From contig NZ_CP109181.1 in NCBI RefSeq assembly GCF_036248275.1, positions 4,340,001-4,404,000 of the forward strand: DNA of 64,000 nucleotides, in the 5' to 3' direction. The translations under genes and the position numbers were made by a program. Position 1 is the first letter of the stretch. Every line of letters begins with the position of its first letter. The DNA comes from Streptomyces sp. NBC_01716 (GTDB taxonomy: Bacteria; Actinomycetota; Actinomycetes; Streptomycetales; Streptomycetaceae). Shown here piece after piece: positions 55,272 to 63,785 of the stretch. The notes under the pieces were generated by a model. The model searched no databases, had not been told where the DNA came from, and saw nothing but the letters and a program-made list of their open reading frames with translations.

Positions 55272-56162
55272 TCACCAGTCGACCGAAGCACGCAGCAGCC
55301 ATTCGTGCGCCCGCGCGATGTGCGGCAGGGCGAGTGTGCCGGTGCGTACGACGAGGAAGTACGTGCGCAGCGGCGGCACCGGCGGGTCGTAGAGGGCGAC
55401 GACCTCGCCGCGTTCCAGCGCGGCTTCGCACAGATAGCGCGGCAGTACGGCCAGTCCGGCGCCCGCCGCCGCGCTCTCCAGGACGGCGCGCAGGTCCGGC
55501 GCGATGACGGCGCCAGCGGCGGCCGGCCGTGAGTCGAAGACCGAGCCCCAGTAGCGCGAGACGAGCGGCAGGGACTCGTGGACTTCCACCACCGGCAGCT
55601 GCTCCAGGACGACATGGCCCTTGCGCAGTACGTCGTGGCCCAGCCGCGCGGCCCAGCGGGGCGAGGCGACCAGGACGTGCTCCTCGTCGCAGAGCGGGGT
55701 CGCGGTGAGCAGCCCGCCGCGTGGCCGGGCGGTCGCGATGGCGAGGTCGTGGTGTCCGGCGGCGAGGCCGTCCAGGGTCTCCTCGCTGTTGCCGAAGAAG
55801 GAGGCGCGGAGCGCGAGGCCCTGGCTGATCAGCGGGGTGAGCGCGGGCAGGGCGCGTATGGAGGTGAACTCCGGCGGCCCCGCGAGATGGAGCGTCCGGA
55901 CGCCCGACTCGTCGAGCCCGGTCTCGGTGATCTCGACCAGGGCGTCGAGATGGGGCGCGGCACGGTGCGCGAGTTCGTCGCCGATGGTGGTGGGGGTGAC
56001 GCCCCGGGCCTGGCGCAGGAACAGCGGGCGGCCCAACTGGCGTTCCAGGGTGCGTATCTGGCCGGTGACCGCGGGCTGGGAGAGCCCGAGCAGGGCGGCG
56101 GCGCGGGTGAAGGAGCCGGCTCGGTGGACGGTGACGAAGGTGCGCAGCAGGGCCAGGTCCAT
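55272..56162 (-). CDS. LysR-family transcriptional regulator
   Basis: A 296-residue regulator with the N-terminal winged HTH DLALLRTFVTVHRAGSFTRAAALLGLSQPAVTGQIRTLERQLGRPLF (residues 2-48) and a two-lobe effector domain (LHLAGPPEFTSIRALPAL, AGAVIAPDLRAVLESAAAG). ATG 56162. Upstream is AT-rich (TATAAATAAGTCGATAGG around 56228), a likely promoter. The target may be itself or the neighbouring PLP gene; not evident from sequence. Confidence 0.9.
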   Translation of the reverse strand: MDLALLRTFVTVHRAGSFTRAAALLGLSQPAVTGQIRTLERQLGRPLFLRQARGVTPTTIGDELAHRAAPHLDALVEITETGLDESGVRTLHLAGPPEFTSIRALPALTPLISQGLALRASFFGNSEETLDGLAAGHHDLAIATARPRGGLLTATPLCDEEHVLVASPRWAARLGHDVLRKGHVVLEQLPVVEVHESLPLVSRYWGSVFDSRPAAAGAVIAPDLRAVLESAAAGAGLAVLPRYLCEAALERGEVVALYDPPVPPLRTYFLVVRTGTLALPHIARAHEWLLRASVDW

Positions 56163-56383
56163 GTCAGCCCTCCTCAGCTTCCGGTCCCACGCGAGCCCGT
56201 CCCGGAGCCCGTCGCCGGAGCGTCCAACTATAAATAAGTCGATAGGCCGCTGTCGCTACTGTGATTGGACACTGACGCAGAGTCAACTAGCCTTGTGGAC
56301 GTGGTTCTTCACGCGTGGGACCCGAGGGCGGCCCGAGCCACGAGGGGGGAGGCTCGGACCGCCCGTTCCGATTCCGGACCTTG

Positions 56384-57511
56384 TCACGGCGCCGCTTCCG
56401 TCAGCGCGCGCAGTACGTCGGCGATGAGGTCGTCCGGATCCTCGGCGCCCACGGAGAACCGTACGAACCCCTCAGGTACGGCGTCGCCGCCCCACCGCCC
56501 CCGCCGCTCGGCGGTCGACCGCACGCCGCCGAAGCTCGTCGCGTCGTCCACCAGCCGCAGCCCGTCCAGGAAGCGCTCGGCATGGCCCCGGTCGGGCAGT
56601 ACGAACGACACCACGCATCCGTAGCGGCGCATCTGCGTGGCCGCGACGGCGTGCGACGGGTCGTCGGGCAGCCCGGGGTAGCGCAGCCCGCTCACATCGG
56701 CCCGCCCGCTCAGCGCCCGCGCGAGCAGCAGCGCGTTCGAGCACTGCCGGTCGACGCGCAGTTGCAGGGTGGACAGCGAACGGTGGGCGAGCCAGGCCTC
56801 CATCGGCCCGGGGATGGCGCCGGCGATCTTGCGCCAGCGCCGCACCCCCGCCGCCAGTTCGGGATCTTCGCAGGTCACATGACCCAGGAGAATATCGCCG
56901 TGGCCCGTCATGCCCTTGGTGTCGCTGGCCACGGAGAAGTCCGCGCCGAGCTCCAGGGGCCGCTGGCCGAGCGGGGTCGCGAGCGTGTTGTCGACGGCGA
57001 CGAGCGTGCCCTGCTCGTGCGCCGCCGCCACCAGCCGGCGGATGTCGCAGACGTCGAGCCCGGGGTTGGACGGGGTCTCGATCCACAGCAGCCGGGCGCC
57101 CGCGAGCACGTCGAGCTGCGCGTCGCGGGCGGTGGGCGCGGTCCGTACCTCGATTCCGTACGCCGTGAGCTGCTCCCGCACCAGCGGCAGCGCCTGATAA
57201 CCGTCGTCCGGCAGCACGACCGCGTCGCCGGTGCGCAGCTGGGAGAAGAGCACCGCCGAGATCGCGGCCATCCCGGAGGCGAAGGCGACCGTCTCGACCG
57301 CCCGGCCGGGGGCCTCCAGTTCGCCGATCGCCCGTTCCAGAAGGGTCCAGGTGGGGTTGGTGTCGCGGCCGTAGGTGTACGGGCCGGTGGGCTCGCCCGG
57401 CAGATGGAAGTGGGCGGCGAACACCGGGCCCGGCATGGTCGGTTCGTACTTGACCGGGTCGGGCAGCCCGGCCCTGACGGCACGCGTGCCGTCCCCGGTC
57501 CCGTGCTCCAT
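56384..57511 (-). CDS. Cys/Met-metabolism PLP enzyme (cystathionine gamma-lyase/synthase type)
   Basis: A 375-residue fold-I PLP enzyme. Family landmarks are YTYGRDTNPTWTLLERAIGELE, AVETVAFASGMAAISAVLFS, LLWIETPSNPGLDVCDI, VDNTLATPLGQRPLELGADF and the PLP lysine in SDTKGMTGHGD. The C-terminal TSFGGVRSTAERRGRWGGD holds the substrate-binding region with the family's usual Ser/Gly/Arg. It could be a cystathionine lyase, synthase or methionine lyase. ATG 57511; six bases separate it from the preceding holin-like gene on the same strand, so they may be co-transcribed. Confidence 0.87.
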   Translation of the reverse strand: MEHGTGDGTRAVRAGLPDPVKYEPTMPGPVFAAHFHLPGEPTGPYTYGRDTNPTWTLLERAIGELEAPGRAVETVAFASGMAAISAVLFSQLRTGDAVVLPDDGYQALPLVREQLTAYGIEVRTAPTARDAQLDVLAGARLLWIETPSNPGLDVCDIRRLVAAAHEQGTLVAVDNTLATPLGQRPLELGADFSVASDTKGMTGHGDILLGHVTCEDPELAAGVRRWRKIAGAIPGPMEAWLAHRSLSTLQLRVDRQCSNALLLARALSGRADVSGLRYPGLPDDPSHAVAATQMRRYGCVVSFVLPDRGHAERFLDGLRLVDDATSFGGVRSTAERRGRWGGDAVPEGFVRFSVGAEDPDDLIADVLRALTEAAP

Positions 57512-57517
57512 GAGCGA

Positions 57518-57898
57518 TCAGTCCTTGTCGTCGGGGAGCGCCATGTTCAGCGCCCACGACACGACCGAGATGATGAGCCCGCCGAGCACGGCCGTCCAGA
57601 AGCCGTCGACATGGAAGCTCAGGTCGAGCTTGTCGGCGAGCCAGGACGTCAGCAGCAGCATCAGCGCGTTCACGACCAGCGTGAACAGGCCCAGGGTGAC
57701 GATGAACAGCGGCAGCGTCAGCAACTGGACTATCGGCTTGACGACGAAGTTGACCACTCCGAAGATCAGCGCCACGACCACCAGCGCCAGCGCCTTCTTG
57801 CCGGTGCTGTCTCCGGTCAGGGTGATGTCATTGATCAACCAGATCGCCACGGCCAGGGCACCCGCGTTGGCGATTGTCTTGACTACGAAATTTCTCAT
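57518..57898 (-). CDS. Phage holin family-like small membrane protein
   Basis: A 126-residue protein with four hydrophobic segments (KTIANAGALAVAIWLINDIT, ALALVVVALIFGVVNFVV, LPLFIVTLGLFTLVVNALML, VLGGLIISVVSWALNMALP), the layout of the widespread DUF360/phage-holin-IV family of chromosomal membrane proteins. Despite the name, most members are not known to be holins. ATG 57898 (MRNFVVKTIANAG) is chosen over a longer start. Divergent from the cupin gene with a 14-base gap. Confidence 0.82.
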   Translation of the reverse strand: MRNFVVKTIANAGALAVAIWLINDITLTGDSTGKKALALVVVALIFGVVNFVVKPIVQLLTLPLFIVTLGLFTLVVNALMLLLTSWLADKLDLSFHVDGFWTAVLGGLIISVVSWALNMALPDDKD

Positions 57899-57912
57899 GG
57901 TGTGATCGTGGC

Positions 57913-58230
57913 ATGAAGGCATTCCGACTGGACGAGCTGGAGGCGGAACGTGCCGCCAACGACGGGGCGTATCTGCAGTTTGTACGGGAACGGAACATGT
58001 CCGTCGGCCTGTACGCGCTGGACGCCGGCACCATCGACCCGCAGCAGCCGCACCGCCAGGACGAGGTCTACCTCGTGATGAGCGGGCGTGCGTCGATCAC
58101 CGTGGGCATGGAGACGACGCAGGTGGGGCGCGGCAGCGTCGTCTACGTGCCGTCCGGTGTGCCGCACAAGTTCCACCACATCACCGAGGACCTGCGGGTG
58201 ATGGTCGTCTTCTCCCCTCCGGAGGGCTGA
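57913..58230 (+). CDS. Cupin-domain protein
   Basis: A 105-residue small cupin. Motif 1 appears as PHRQDEVYLVMSGRASITVG and motif 2 as GSVVYVPSGVPHKFHHI, with His/Glu metal ligands. Activity unknown. ATG 57913 is separated from the divergent small membrane gene by 14 bases, so the two promoters must overlap or lie inside the neighbouring coding regions. Confidence 0.85.
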   Translation: MKAFRLDELEAERAANDGAYLQFVRERNMSVGLYALDAGTIDPQQPHRQDEVYLVMSGRASITVGMETTQVGRGSVVYVPSGVPHKFHHITEDLRVMVVFSPPEG

Positions 58231-58358
58231 GGCGGACCCTCACCCATGTCGTCAGGGTCGGATCAGGGGAGTTCCAGGGCTCCGGGACCTCCGCTTGGGC
58301 CCGCGCCGCTCTAGCATCGAAGGAAGACCGCAGGGACTCAGGGAACGAGGTAGGGACG

Positions 58359-58577
58359 ATGGCGGTACGGGAGATTGTCGCGGGAATGCCCTGGTGGGTG
58401 AAGTGGATCGCGTTGCCGGTCGTCGTTCTCGTGGTGTTCGGCGGGCTGATCGCGAGCGTCGTCGGATTTGTGATCGGGCTGCTCTTCAAGGTGCTGATCC
58501 TGGTGGCCCTGGTCGGCGGGCTCGTCTACGGCGTTCGGAAGATCGCCTCGTCCTCGTCCTCGCGTGGCAACTGGTAG
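58359..58577 (+). CDS. DUF5326-type small membrane protein
   Basis: A 72-residue protein with two hydrophobic segments (WVKWIALPVVVLVVFGGLIA, LLFKVLILVALVGGLVYGV) and a Ser-rich end (RKIASSSSSRGNW). It fits the DUF5326 family found in Streptomyces near ssgA. ATG 58359 has AGGTAGGGACG upstream. Function unknown. Confidence 0.8.
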   Translation: MAVREIVAGMPWWVKWIALPVVVLVVFGGLIASVVGFVIGLLFKVLILVALVGGLVYGVRKIASSSSSRGNW

Positions 58578-58854
58578 GACCGCCGCCGCCCCCACCGGGG
58601 CGGCCCTGCCCCCGCCGTTAGCCCGCGCGGGGGAATGGAGAAGGCAGAACTACGCCCCGCCCGCAAGCTGCCATTAGAGTGGCAACCCTCTGCTACACCC
58701 TGCGAAAACAGCGTCGATGGTCGCTTCGACCAACGCATTGTGCGAGTTTTCGGCGCCGGACCTCAGAACCCTGTCTCGGGTCCCCGGCGGGCGTGGCAGG
58801 CGCGGGGGCGGCCCCCGCGAGCGGGCGCACGCCCGTCGTACGCCTGGGGGATCT

Positions 58855-59634
58855 TTGGCCACCGCGACCACGCCAGCCGCCCCTACCCTCATCGGTTCGG
58901 TGCAGCGTGCGCTGCGCCTGCTGGAGTCGGCGGGCACCCATCCGAACGGCGCCCCGGCGAAACAGCTTGCCCGGGAGGCCGGTCTTCCTCTCCCCACCGC
59001 CTATCACCTGCTGCGCACCCTGACTCATGAGGGCTATCTGCGCCGGGAGAATGGCGTGTTCTTCCTCGGTGACGCGGTCGACCACCTGGTGACAGGTAAA
59101 GCCGCGCAGGCCGACCGGGCCAGGCGCGTAATGATCGAGTCCATGGAACGCTGCCGCGATCTGATCGGGGCTCCGGTGTATTTCGCGGTCTACCGCGAGG
59201 GCGAGATCGAGATCGTCGCGGTGGCCGAGAGCCGCGCCGCGCCCGCCGTCGCCGAATGGGCCGCCTTCCCCGAGACCGGGCACGCGCACGCGATCGGCCA
59301 GTGTCTGCTGAGCCAGCTCGACGACGAGTCCCGCCGGGACCATCTGGACCGGCATCCCGTGGGTCCGCTCACTCCCTATTCCGTCGCCGACGGGCGCACA
59401 CTGCTCTCGCGCCTCGGCGCCATGGGGCGGCGTACGGGACCGGTGGTGGAGCGCCAGGAGTACGCGCTGGGCCAAGCCTGCGCCGCCATACCTGTCAGGG
59501 CCGGGGAGACGGTCGCGGCGGTCGGGACGTCCGTGCCGTTGCGTCAGGAGAAGAGACTGCTTCCCGCTGTCGAACTGCTATGCAAAGAGATCGGAAGCAC
59601 GATCGGCTCGCTGGAATTCTCTATCAGTATCTGA
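58855..59634 (+). CDS. ssgR: IclR-type regulator SsgR, activator of ssgA
   Basis: A 259-residue IclR-family protein, with an N-terminal winged helix (TLIGSVQRALRLLESAG, AREAGLPLPTAYHLLRTLTHEGYLRR) and an effector domain (GAPVYFAVYREGEIEIVAVAES, AIPVRAGETVAAVGTS). The start is TTG 58855 (LATATTPAAPTLIGSVQ), where the IclR similarity begins; an upstream ATG 58717 would add 46 low-complexity residues. It sits just before ssgA, the arrangement of S. coelicolor ssgR-ssgA, where SsgR activates ssgA transcription. Confidence 0.87.
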   Translation: MATATTPAAPTLIGSVQRALRLLESAGTHPNGAPAKQLAREAGLPLPTAYHLLRTLTHEGYLRRENGVFFLGDAVDHLVTGKAAQADRARRVMIESMERCRDLIGAPVYFAVYREGEIEIVAVAESRAAPAVAEWAAFPETGHAHAIGQCLLSQLDDESRRDHLDRHPVGPLTPYSVADGRTLLSRLGAMGRRTGPVVERQEYALGQACAAIPVRAGETVAAVGTSVPLRQEKRLLPAVELLCKEIGSTIGSLEFSISI

Positions 59635-59787
59635 AATATCACTCCTTGTGATCTGTTACAGCGTCCTGGACGATTAAGAAGAGGAGCAAGGGGCATCAAT
59701 ACCGGACGTTTCGCCCCTGAAACCCTCGAAAGCCCACTGAATTTCTTTACTCTCCGTGACTCTCTGTCATCCATTGCGGGGTACTTG

Positions 59788-60222
59788 ATGCGCGAGTTTG
59801 TTCAGGCCGAAGTCCTGATGAGTTTCCTTGTCTCCGAGGAGCTCTCATTCCGAATTCCCGTGGAACTCCGTTACGAGACGGCGGATCCCTACGCGGTGCG
59901 GATGACGTTCCATCTGCCCGGCGACGCCCCGGTCACCTGGGCCTTCGGCCGCGAGCTGCTGATCGACGGAATCAACGAGCCCAGCGGCGACGGCGACGTG
60001 TACATCTCGCCGACCGATCCCGAAGAGCTCTCCGACGTCCACATCAGGCTCCAGGTCGGCGCGGAGCACGCGCTGTTCCGGGCCAGCGCCCCGCCGCTCG
60101 TGGCCTTCCTCGACCGTACGGACCGGCTGGTCCCGCTCGGCCAGGAGATGGCGCTCGGGGACTTCGAGACCAAACTGGACGACACCCTCGGCCGCATCCT
60201 CGCCGAGGAGAACGCCGGCTGA
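59788..60222 (+). CDS. ssgA: Sporulation and cell-division activator SsgA
   Basis: A 144-residue SsgA-like protein (SALP family), unique to morphologically complex actinomycetes. It begins MREFVQAEVLMSFLVSEELS, contains VRMTFHLPGDAPVTWAFGRELLIDG, and ends FETKLDDTLGRILAEENAG. SsgA stimulates sporulation-specific septation and branching through localisation of division proteins. ATG 59788 matches the usual start; the TTG one codon earlier is possible. About 150 bases of AT-richer DNA separate it from ssgR and should hold its promoter. Confidence 0.95.
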   Translation: MREFVQAEVLMSFLVSEELSFRIPVELRYETADPYAVRMTFHLPGDAPVTWAFGRELLIDGINEPSGDGDVYISPTDPEELSDVHIRLQVGAEHALFRASAPPLVAFLDRTDRLVPLGQEMALGDFETKLDDTLGRILAEENAG

Positions 60223-60242
60223 GGGCCCCGGCCCGCGTGCCG

Positions 60243-61547
60243 CTACGCTTTCCGCCGCCGTCCACCGCGGCCGCCACCGCGCGGCGCCGAGGACTCCGGC
60301 CGGTCGGCCGAGACCACCAGCGCCGCCAGCGCAGTGGTCACCGGCACCGAAGCGACCAGACCGATCGACCCCACCAGGGTCCGGACGATCTCCTCGGCCA
60401 CCAGCTCGCTGTTGGCCACCGTCCCCACGCTCGACTCCGCGATCGAGAAGAGCAGCAGCAGCGGCAGCGCCGCGCCCGCGTACGCCAGCACGAGCGTGTT
60501 GACCACGGACGCGATGTGGTCGCGGCCGATCCGGATACCCGCCCGGTAGAGCGCGCGGGGCCCCATGTCGGGGTCCGCCTGACGCAGCTCCCACACCGCC
60601 GACGTCTGGGTGACCGTCACATCGTCCAGCACACCGAGCGATCCGATGATCACACCGGCCAGCAGCAGACCGCTCATGTCGATCTCCGGGAACAGTCCGT
60701 GGATCAGCCCGGTGTTGTCGTCCGTGTTGCCCGTCAGACTCGCCCAGCCGATGAACAGCGAGCCCAGCAGCCCGATCAGCAGCAGGGAGATCAGGGTGCC
60801 GAGCACGGCGACGGACGTACGGGCGGTCAGACCGTGGCACAGATACAGCGCGATCAGCATGATGGCGCTCGCACCGACCACCGCGACGATCAGCGGGTTC
60901 GAACCCTGGAGGATCGCCGGCAGGATGAAAAGCGTCAGCACGGCGAACGAGATGACGAGTGCGACCAGCGCCATCAGCCCCCGCAGCCGGCCCACCACGA
61001 TCACCGCGAGCGCGAAGAGCCCGGCCAGCAGCGCCATCGGCACCGTGCGGTCCACGTCCGTGACCGAGTACTGGAGATCCTTCGGCGCGTCCGGGGCATA
61101 CGCCACCACTACGTCCTGTTTCACGTGAAACTGCCGCGGCGCGTCCGGCTGGACGACCTCGACGAATCTGCGCCCCTTGTCCTTGCCGCTCTTCACCTCC
61201 ACCGTCGCCTTCTCGCAGTCGCCGTTCTGCGCGCGCTCCGCCTCCCGCCCCTGGGGCGCCGACGTGTCGCCCGTGGACGGGACTTGAGCGGCGTTCACGT
61301 CCTTGCAGTCGACCTGCTCGATCTTCACCACCTGGCCCTGCTGGGTCTGCCGGTCGAAGCCGACACCGGTGCGTTCGTGGGCGGGGGCGCCACCGGGCCA
61401 GAGCACGATCAGACCGACAACTACGGCCGTCGCGAACGGAATCAGCACCGCGGCGATGACCTTGCGCAGGTGTCTGGAGACCGGCGCGGCCGGCCCATGA
61501 CTGTGCGAGTGGCCGTGCGGATCAACTGTCTGCGGGGATGGGGTCAC
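60243..61547 (-). CDS. YibE/F family membrane protein
   Basis: A 434-residue protein. A His-rich N-terminus (HGHSHSHGPAAPVSRHLRK), one membrane segment, then an external domain up to ~residue 165 (DCEKATVEVKSGKDKGRRFV), and about seven further helices containing GSLGVLDDVTVTQTSAVWEL and YRAGIRIGRDHIASVVNTLVLAY, the YibE/F hallmark. Function unclear; the His-rich stretch could bind metal. A parS inside the gene encodes the FHVK residues. It is convergent to ssgA and faces thiC. Confidence 0.87.
   Translation of the reverse strand: MTPSPQTVDPHGHSHSHGPAAPVSRHLRKVIAAVLIPFATAVVVGLIVLWPGGAPAHERTGVGFDRQTQQGQVVKIEQVDCKDVNAAQVPSTGDTSAPQGREAERAQNGDCEKATVEVKSGKDKGRRFVEVVQPDAPRQFHVKQDVVVAYAPDAPKDLQYSVTDVDRTVPMALLAGLFALAVIVVGRLRGLMALVALVISFAVLTLFILPAILQGSNPLIVAVVGASAIMLIALYLCHGLTARTSVAVLGTLISLLLIGLLGSLFIGWASLTGNTDDNTGLIHGLFPEIDMSGLLLAGVIIGSLGVLDDVTVTQTSAVWELRQADPDMGPRALYRAGIRIGRDHIASVVNTLVLAYAGAALPLLLLFSIAESSVGTVANSELVAEEIVRTLVGSIGLVASVPVTTALAALVVSADRPESSAPRGGGRGGRRRKA
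61118..61131. promoter_or_regulatory. parS: parS inside the YibE/F gene
   Basis: Perfect GTTTCACGTGAAAC within the coding sequence of the external domain, read as FHVK on the reverse strand. Confidence 0.92.
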
Positions 61548-61627
61548 CGACCGATCATCGCAAGAACGGCGGAGGCACTCTGTTCAGCACGCCCGATATG
61601 GCGTTAGCGTGGTGGTGCCTTTACACA

Positions 61628-61745
61628 CGCGGGAGCTCGGAGCACCGGGCTGAGAGGGCGCTGACTGTGGAGTTCCGGGGCTTCCCCGGATCCCTGAGCT
61701 GCGTCGACCGCCGAACCTGTTACCGGGTAATGCCGGCGTAGGGAG
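61628..61745 (+). ncRNA. TPP riboswitch (THI element) upstream of thiC
   Basis: The thi-box parts are visible: GGAGCACCGGGCTGAGAGGG (61639-61658; CTGAGAGG is diagnostic) and CCGAACCTGTTACCGGGTAATGCCGGC-type sequence near 61711-61737. A GGGGCTTCCCC hairpin lies between them. It ends 11 bases before the thiC start, and GGGAG at 61741 is the probable ribosome site, so ligand binding could hide it. Thiamine pyrophosphate should switch thiC off. Confidence 0.93.
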
Positions 61746-61755
61746 TAGGTCTCAA

Positions 61756-63510
61756 ATGACCGTTCAGGACACACGCACGCCTGCCGCGCGAGCCATCGGC
61801 TGGCACAAGGGATACGTGGAAGGATCGCGCCCCGATCTCCGGGTGCCGGTCCGTCAGGTGCATCTCACCAACGGCGACGACGTGACGCTGTACGACACGT
61901 CGGGGCCGTACACCGACCCCACCGTCGAAACCGACGTACGCCGCGGACTCGCCCCGCTCCGGGAGAACTGGATCATCGGCCGCGGCGACACCGAGGAGTA
62001 CGCGGGCCGCCCCGTCCGCCCCGAGGACGACGGACTCAAGCACACCTCGCCACGCGGCGGGCTACGCAATCTCGACGCGGTCTTCCCCGGCCGCCCGCGC
62101 CAGCCGCGCCGGGGCCGCGACGGGCAGGCGGTGACCCAACTCGCGTACGCCCGGCGCGGCGACATCACCCCGGAGATGGAGTACGTCGCCATCAGGGAGA
62201 ACGTCGCGCCCGAGGTCGTACGCGACGAGATCGCGGCCGGCCGCGCCGTACTGCCCGCCAACGTCAACCACCCCGAGATCGAACCCATGATCATCGGCAA
62301 GCGGTTCCTCGTGAAGGTCAACGCCAACATCGGCAATTCCGCGGTCACTTCCTCCATCGAGGAGGAGGTGGACAAGATGACCTGGGCCACCAAGTGGGGC
62401 GCCGACACGGTCATGGACCTCTCCACCGGCCGTAACATCCACACCACCCGCGAGTGGGTGCTGCGCAACTCCCCCGTCCCCATCGGCACCGTGCCGCTCT
62501 ACCAGGCACTGGAGAAGGTCGACGGCAAGGCCGAGGAGCTGACCTGGGAGATCTACAAGGACACGGTCGTCGAACAGGCCGAGCAGGGCGTCGACTACAT
62601 GACCGTCCACGCGGGCGTCCTGCTGCGCTACGTGCCGCTGACGGCCCGCCGCAAGACCGGCATCGTCTCGCGCGGCGGCTCGATCATGGCGGCCTGGTGC
62701 CTGGCGCACCACAAGGAGTCGTTCCTGTACGAGAACTTCGAGGAGCTGTGCGACATCCTCGCGGCGTACGACGTGACGTACTCCCTCGGCGACGGACTGC
62801 GCCCCGGCTCGATCGCCGACGCCAACGACGAGGCGCAGTTCGCCGAGCTGCGGACGCTGGGCGAGCTGAACACCATCGCCAAGCGGCACCACGTACAGAC
62901 CATGATCGAAGGTCCGGGCCATGTCCCGATGCACAAGATCAAGGAGAACATCGACCTCCAGCAGGAGATCTGCGAGGAGGCGCCGTTCTACACGCTCGGC
63001 CCGCTGACGACGGATGTTGCCCCGGCGTACGACCACATCACCTCCGGCATCGGCGCGGCGATGATCGCCTGGTGGGGTACGGCGATGCTCTGCTACGTGA
63101 CCCCCAAGGAGCATCTGGGCCTGCCGAACCGCGACGACGTGAAGACCGGTGTCATCACGTACAAGATCGCGGCGCACGCGGCGGACCTGGCCAAGGGGCA
63201 CCCGGGGGCGCAGGAGTGGGACGACGCGCTGTCGGACGCGCGGTTCGAGTTCCGCTGGGAGGACCAGTTCAATCTGGCTCTCGACCCGGACACGGCGCGG
63301 GAGTTCCATGACGAGACGCTGCCGGCCGAGCCGGCGAAGACCGCGCACTTCTGCTCGATGTGCGGGCCCAAATTCTGCTCGATGCGGATATCGCACGACA
63401 TCCGGCGGGACCACGGCGGTTCGCAGGACGAGATCGAGGCGGGTATGGCGGCCAAGTCGAAGGAGTTCGCGGCGAGCGGGAACCGGGTCTATCTGCCGCT
63501 GGCGGAGTGA
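61756..63510 (+). CDS. thiC: Phosphomethylpyrimidine synthase ThiC
   Basis: A 584-residue radical-SAM enzyme that converts aminoimidazole ribotide to hydroxymethylpyrimidine phosphate for thiamine. Signatures: TQLAYARRGDITPEMEYVAIRE, GADTVMDLSTGRNIHTTREW, MTVHAGVLLRYVPLTARRKTGIVSRGGSI, GDGLRPGSIADANDEAQ and the C-terminal cluster motif CSMCGPKFCSM (CxxCx4C). ATG 61756 follows the riboswitch. It is single, with a strong terminator after it. Confidence 0.96.
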   Translation: MTVQDTRTPAARAIGWHKGYVEGSRPDLRVPVRQVHLTNGDDVTLYDTSGPYTDPTVETDVRRGLAPLRENWIIGRGDTEEYAGRPVRPEDDGLKHTSPRGGLRNLDAVFPGRPRQPRRGRDGQAVTQLAYARRGDITPEMEYVAIRENVAPEVVRDEIAAGRAVLPANVNHPEIEPMIIGKRFLVKVNANIGNSAVTSSIEEEVDKMTWATKWGADTVMDLSTGRNIHTTREWVLRNSPVPIGTVPLYQALEKVDGKAEELTWEIYKDTVVEQAEQGVDYMTVHAGVLLRYVPLTARRKTGIVSRGGSIMAAWCLAHHKESFLYENFEELCDILAAYDVTYSLGDGLRPGSIADANDEAQFAELRTLGELNTIAKRHHVQTMIEGPGHVPMHKIKENIDLQQEICEEAPFYTLGPLTTDVAPAYDHITSGIGAAMIAWWGTAMLCYVTPKEHLGLPNRDDVKTGVITYKIAAHAADLAKGHPGAQEWDDALSDARFEFRWEDQFNLALDPDTAREFHDETLPAEPAKTAHFCSMCGPKFCSMRISHDIRRDHGGSQDEIEAGMAAKSKEFAASGNRVYLPLAE

Positions 63511-63528
63511 GCGGCAGGACGTGACGAC

Positions 63529-63573
63529 GGAGGCCCCCGACCGGTACACGGACCGGTCGGGGGCCTCCTTTTT
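63529..63573 (+). terminator. Terminator after thiC
   Basis: A perfect 17-bp stem (GGAGGCCCCCGACCGGT with its complement) around an ACACGG loop, followed by TTTTT: a textbook intrinsic terminator 19 bases after the stop. Confidence 0.95.
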
Positions 63574-63785
63574 GTCTCTGTGCCCCTGCACGCGCGGAGT
63601 TCGGTGCTCCGGCTCCGTAGGTCGTAGCCGGGACTCCCACCAAAGTGGTGGTCGGGGCCGCGAAAGGTGGGGACGGGGCGGAATCACTTGTACCGGGGAG
63701 TGGCCGACGTATCGGATGAGTTCCGTGGAAGCAGGCGGCAGAGCGCTTTCACCGACATCCCCAACGTTCCGAGGGATAGACCTGG

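Noticed and set aside
57518..57898. Prophage lysis gene, from the holin-like name
   Set aside because: No other phage genes are nearby and this family is common in bacterial chromosomes without phage context.
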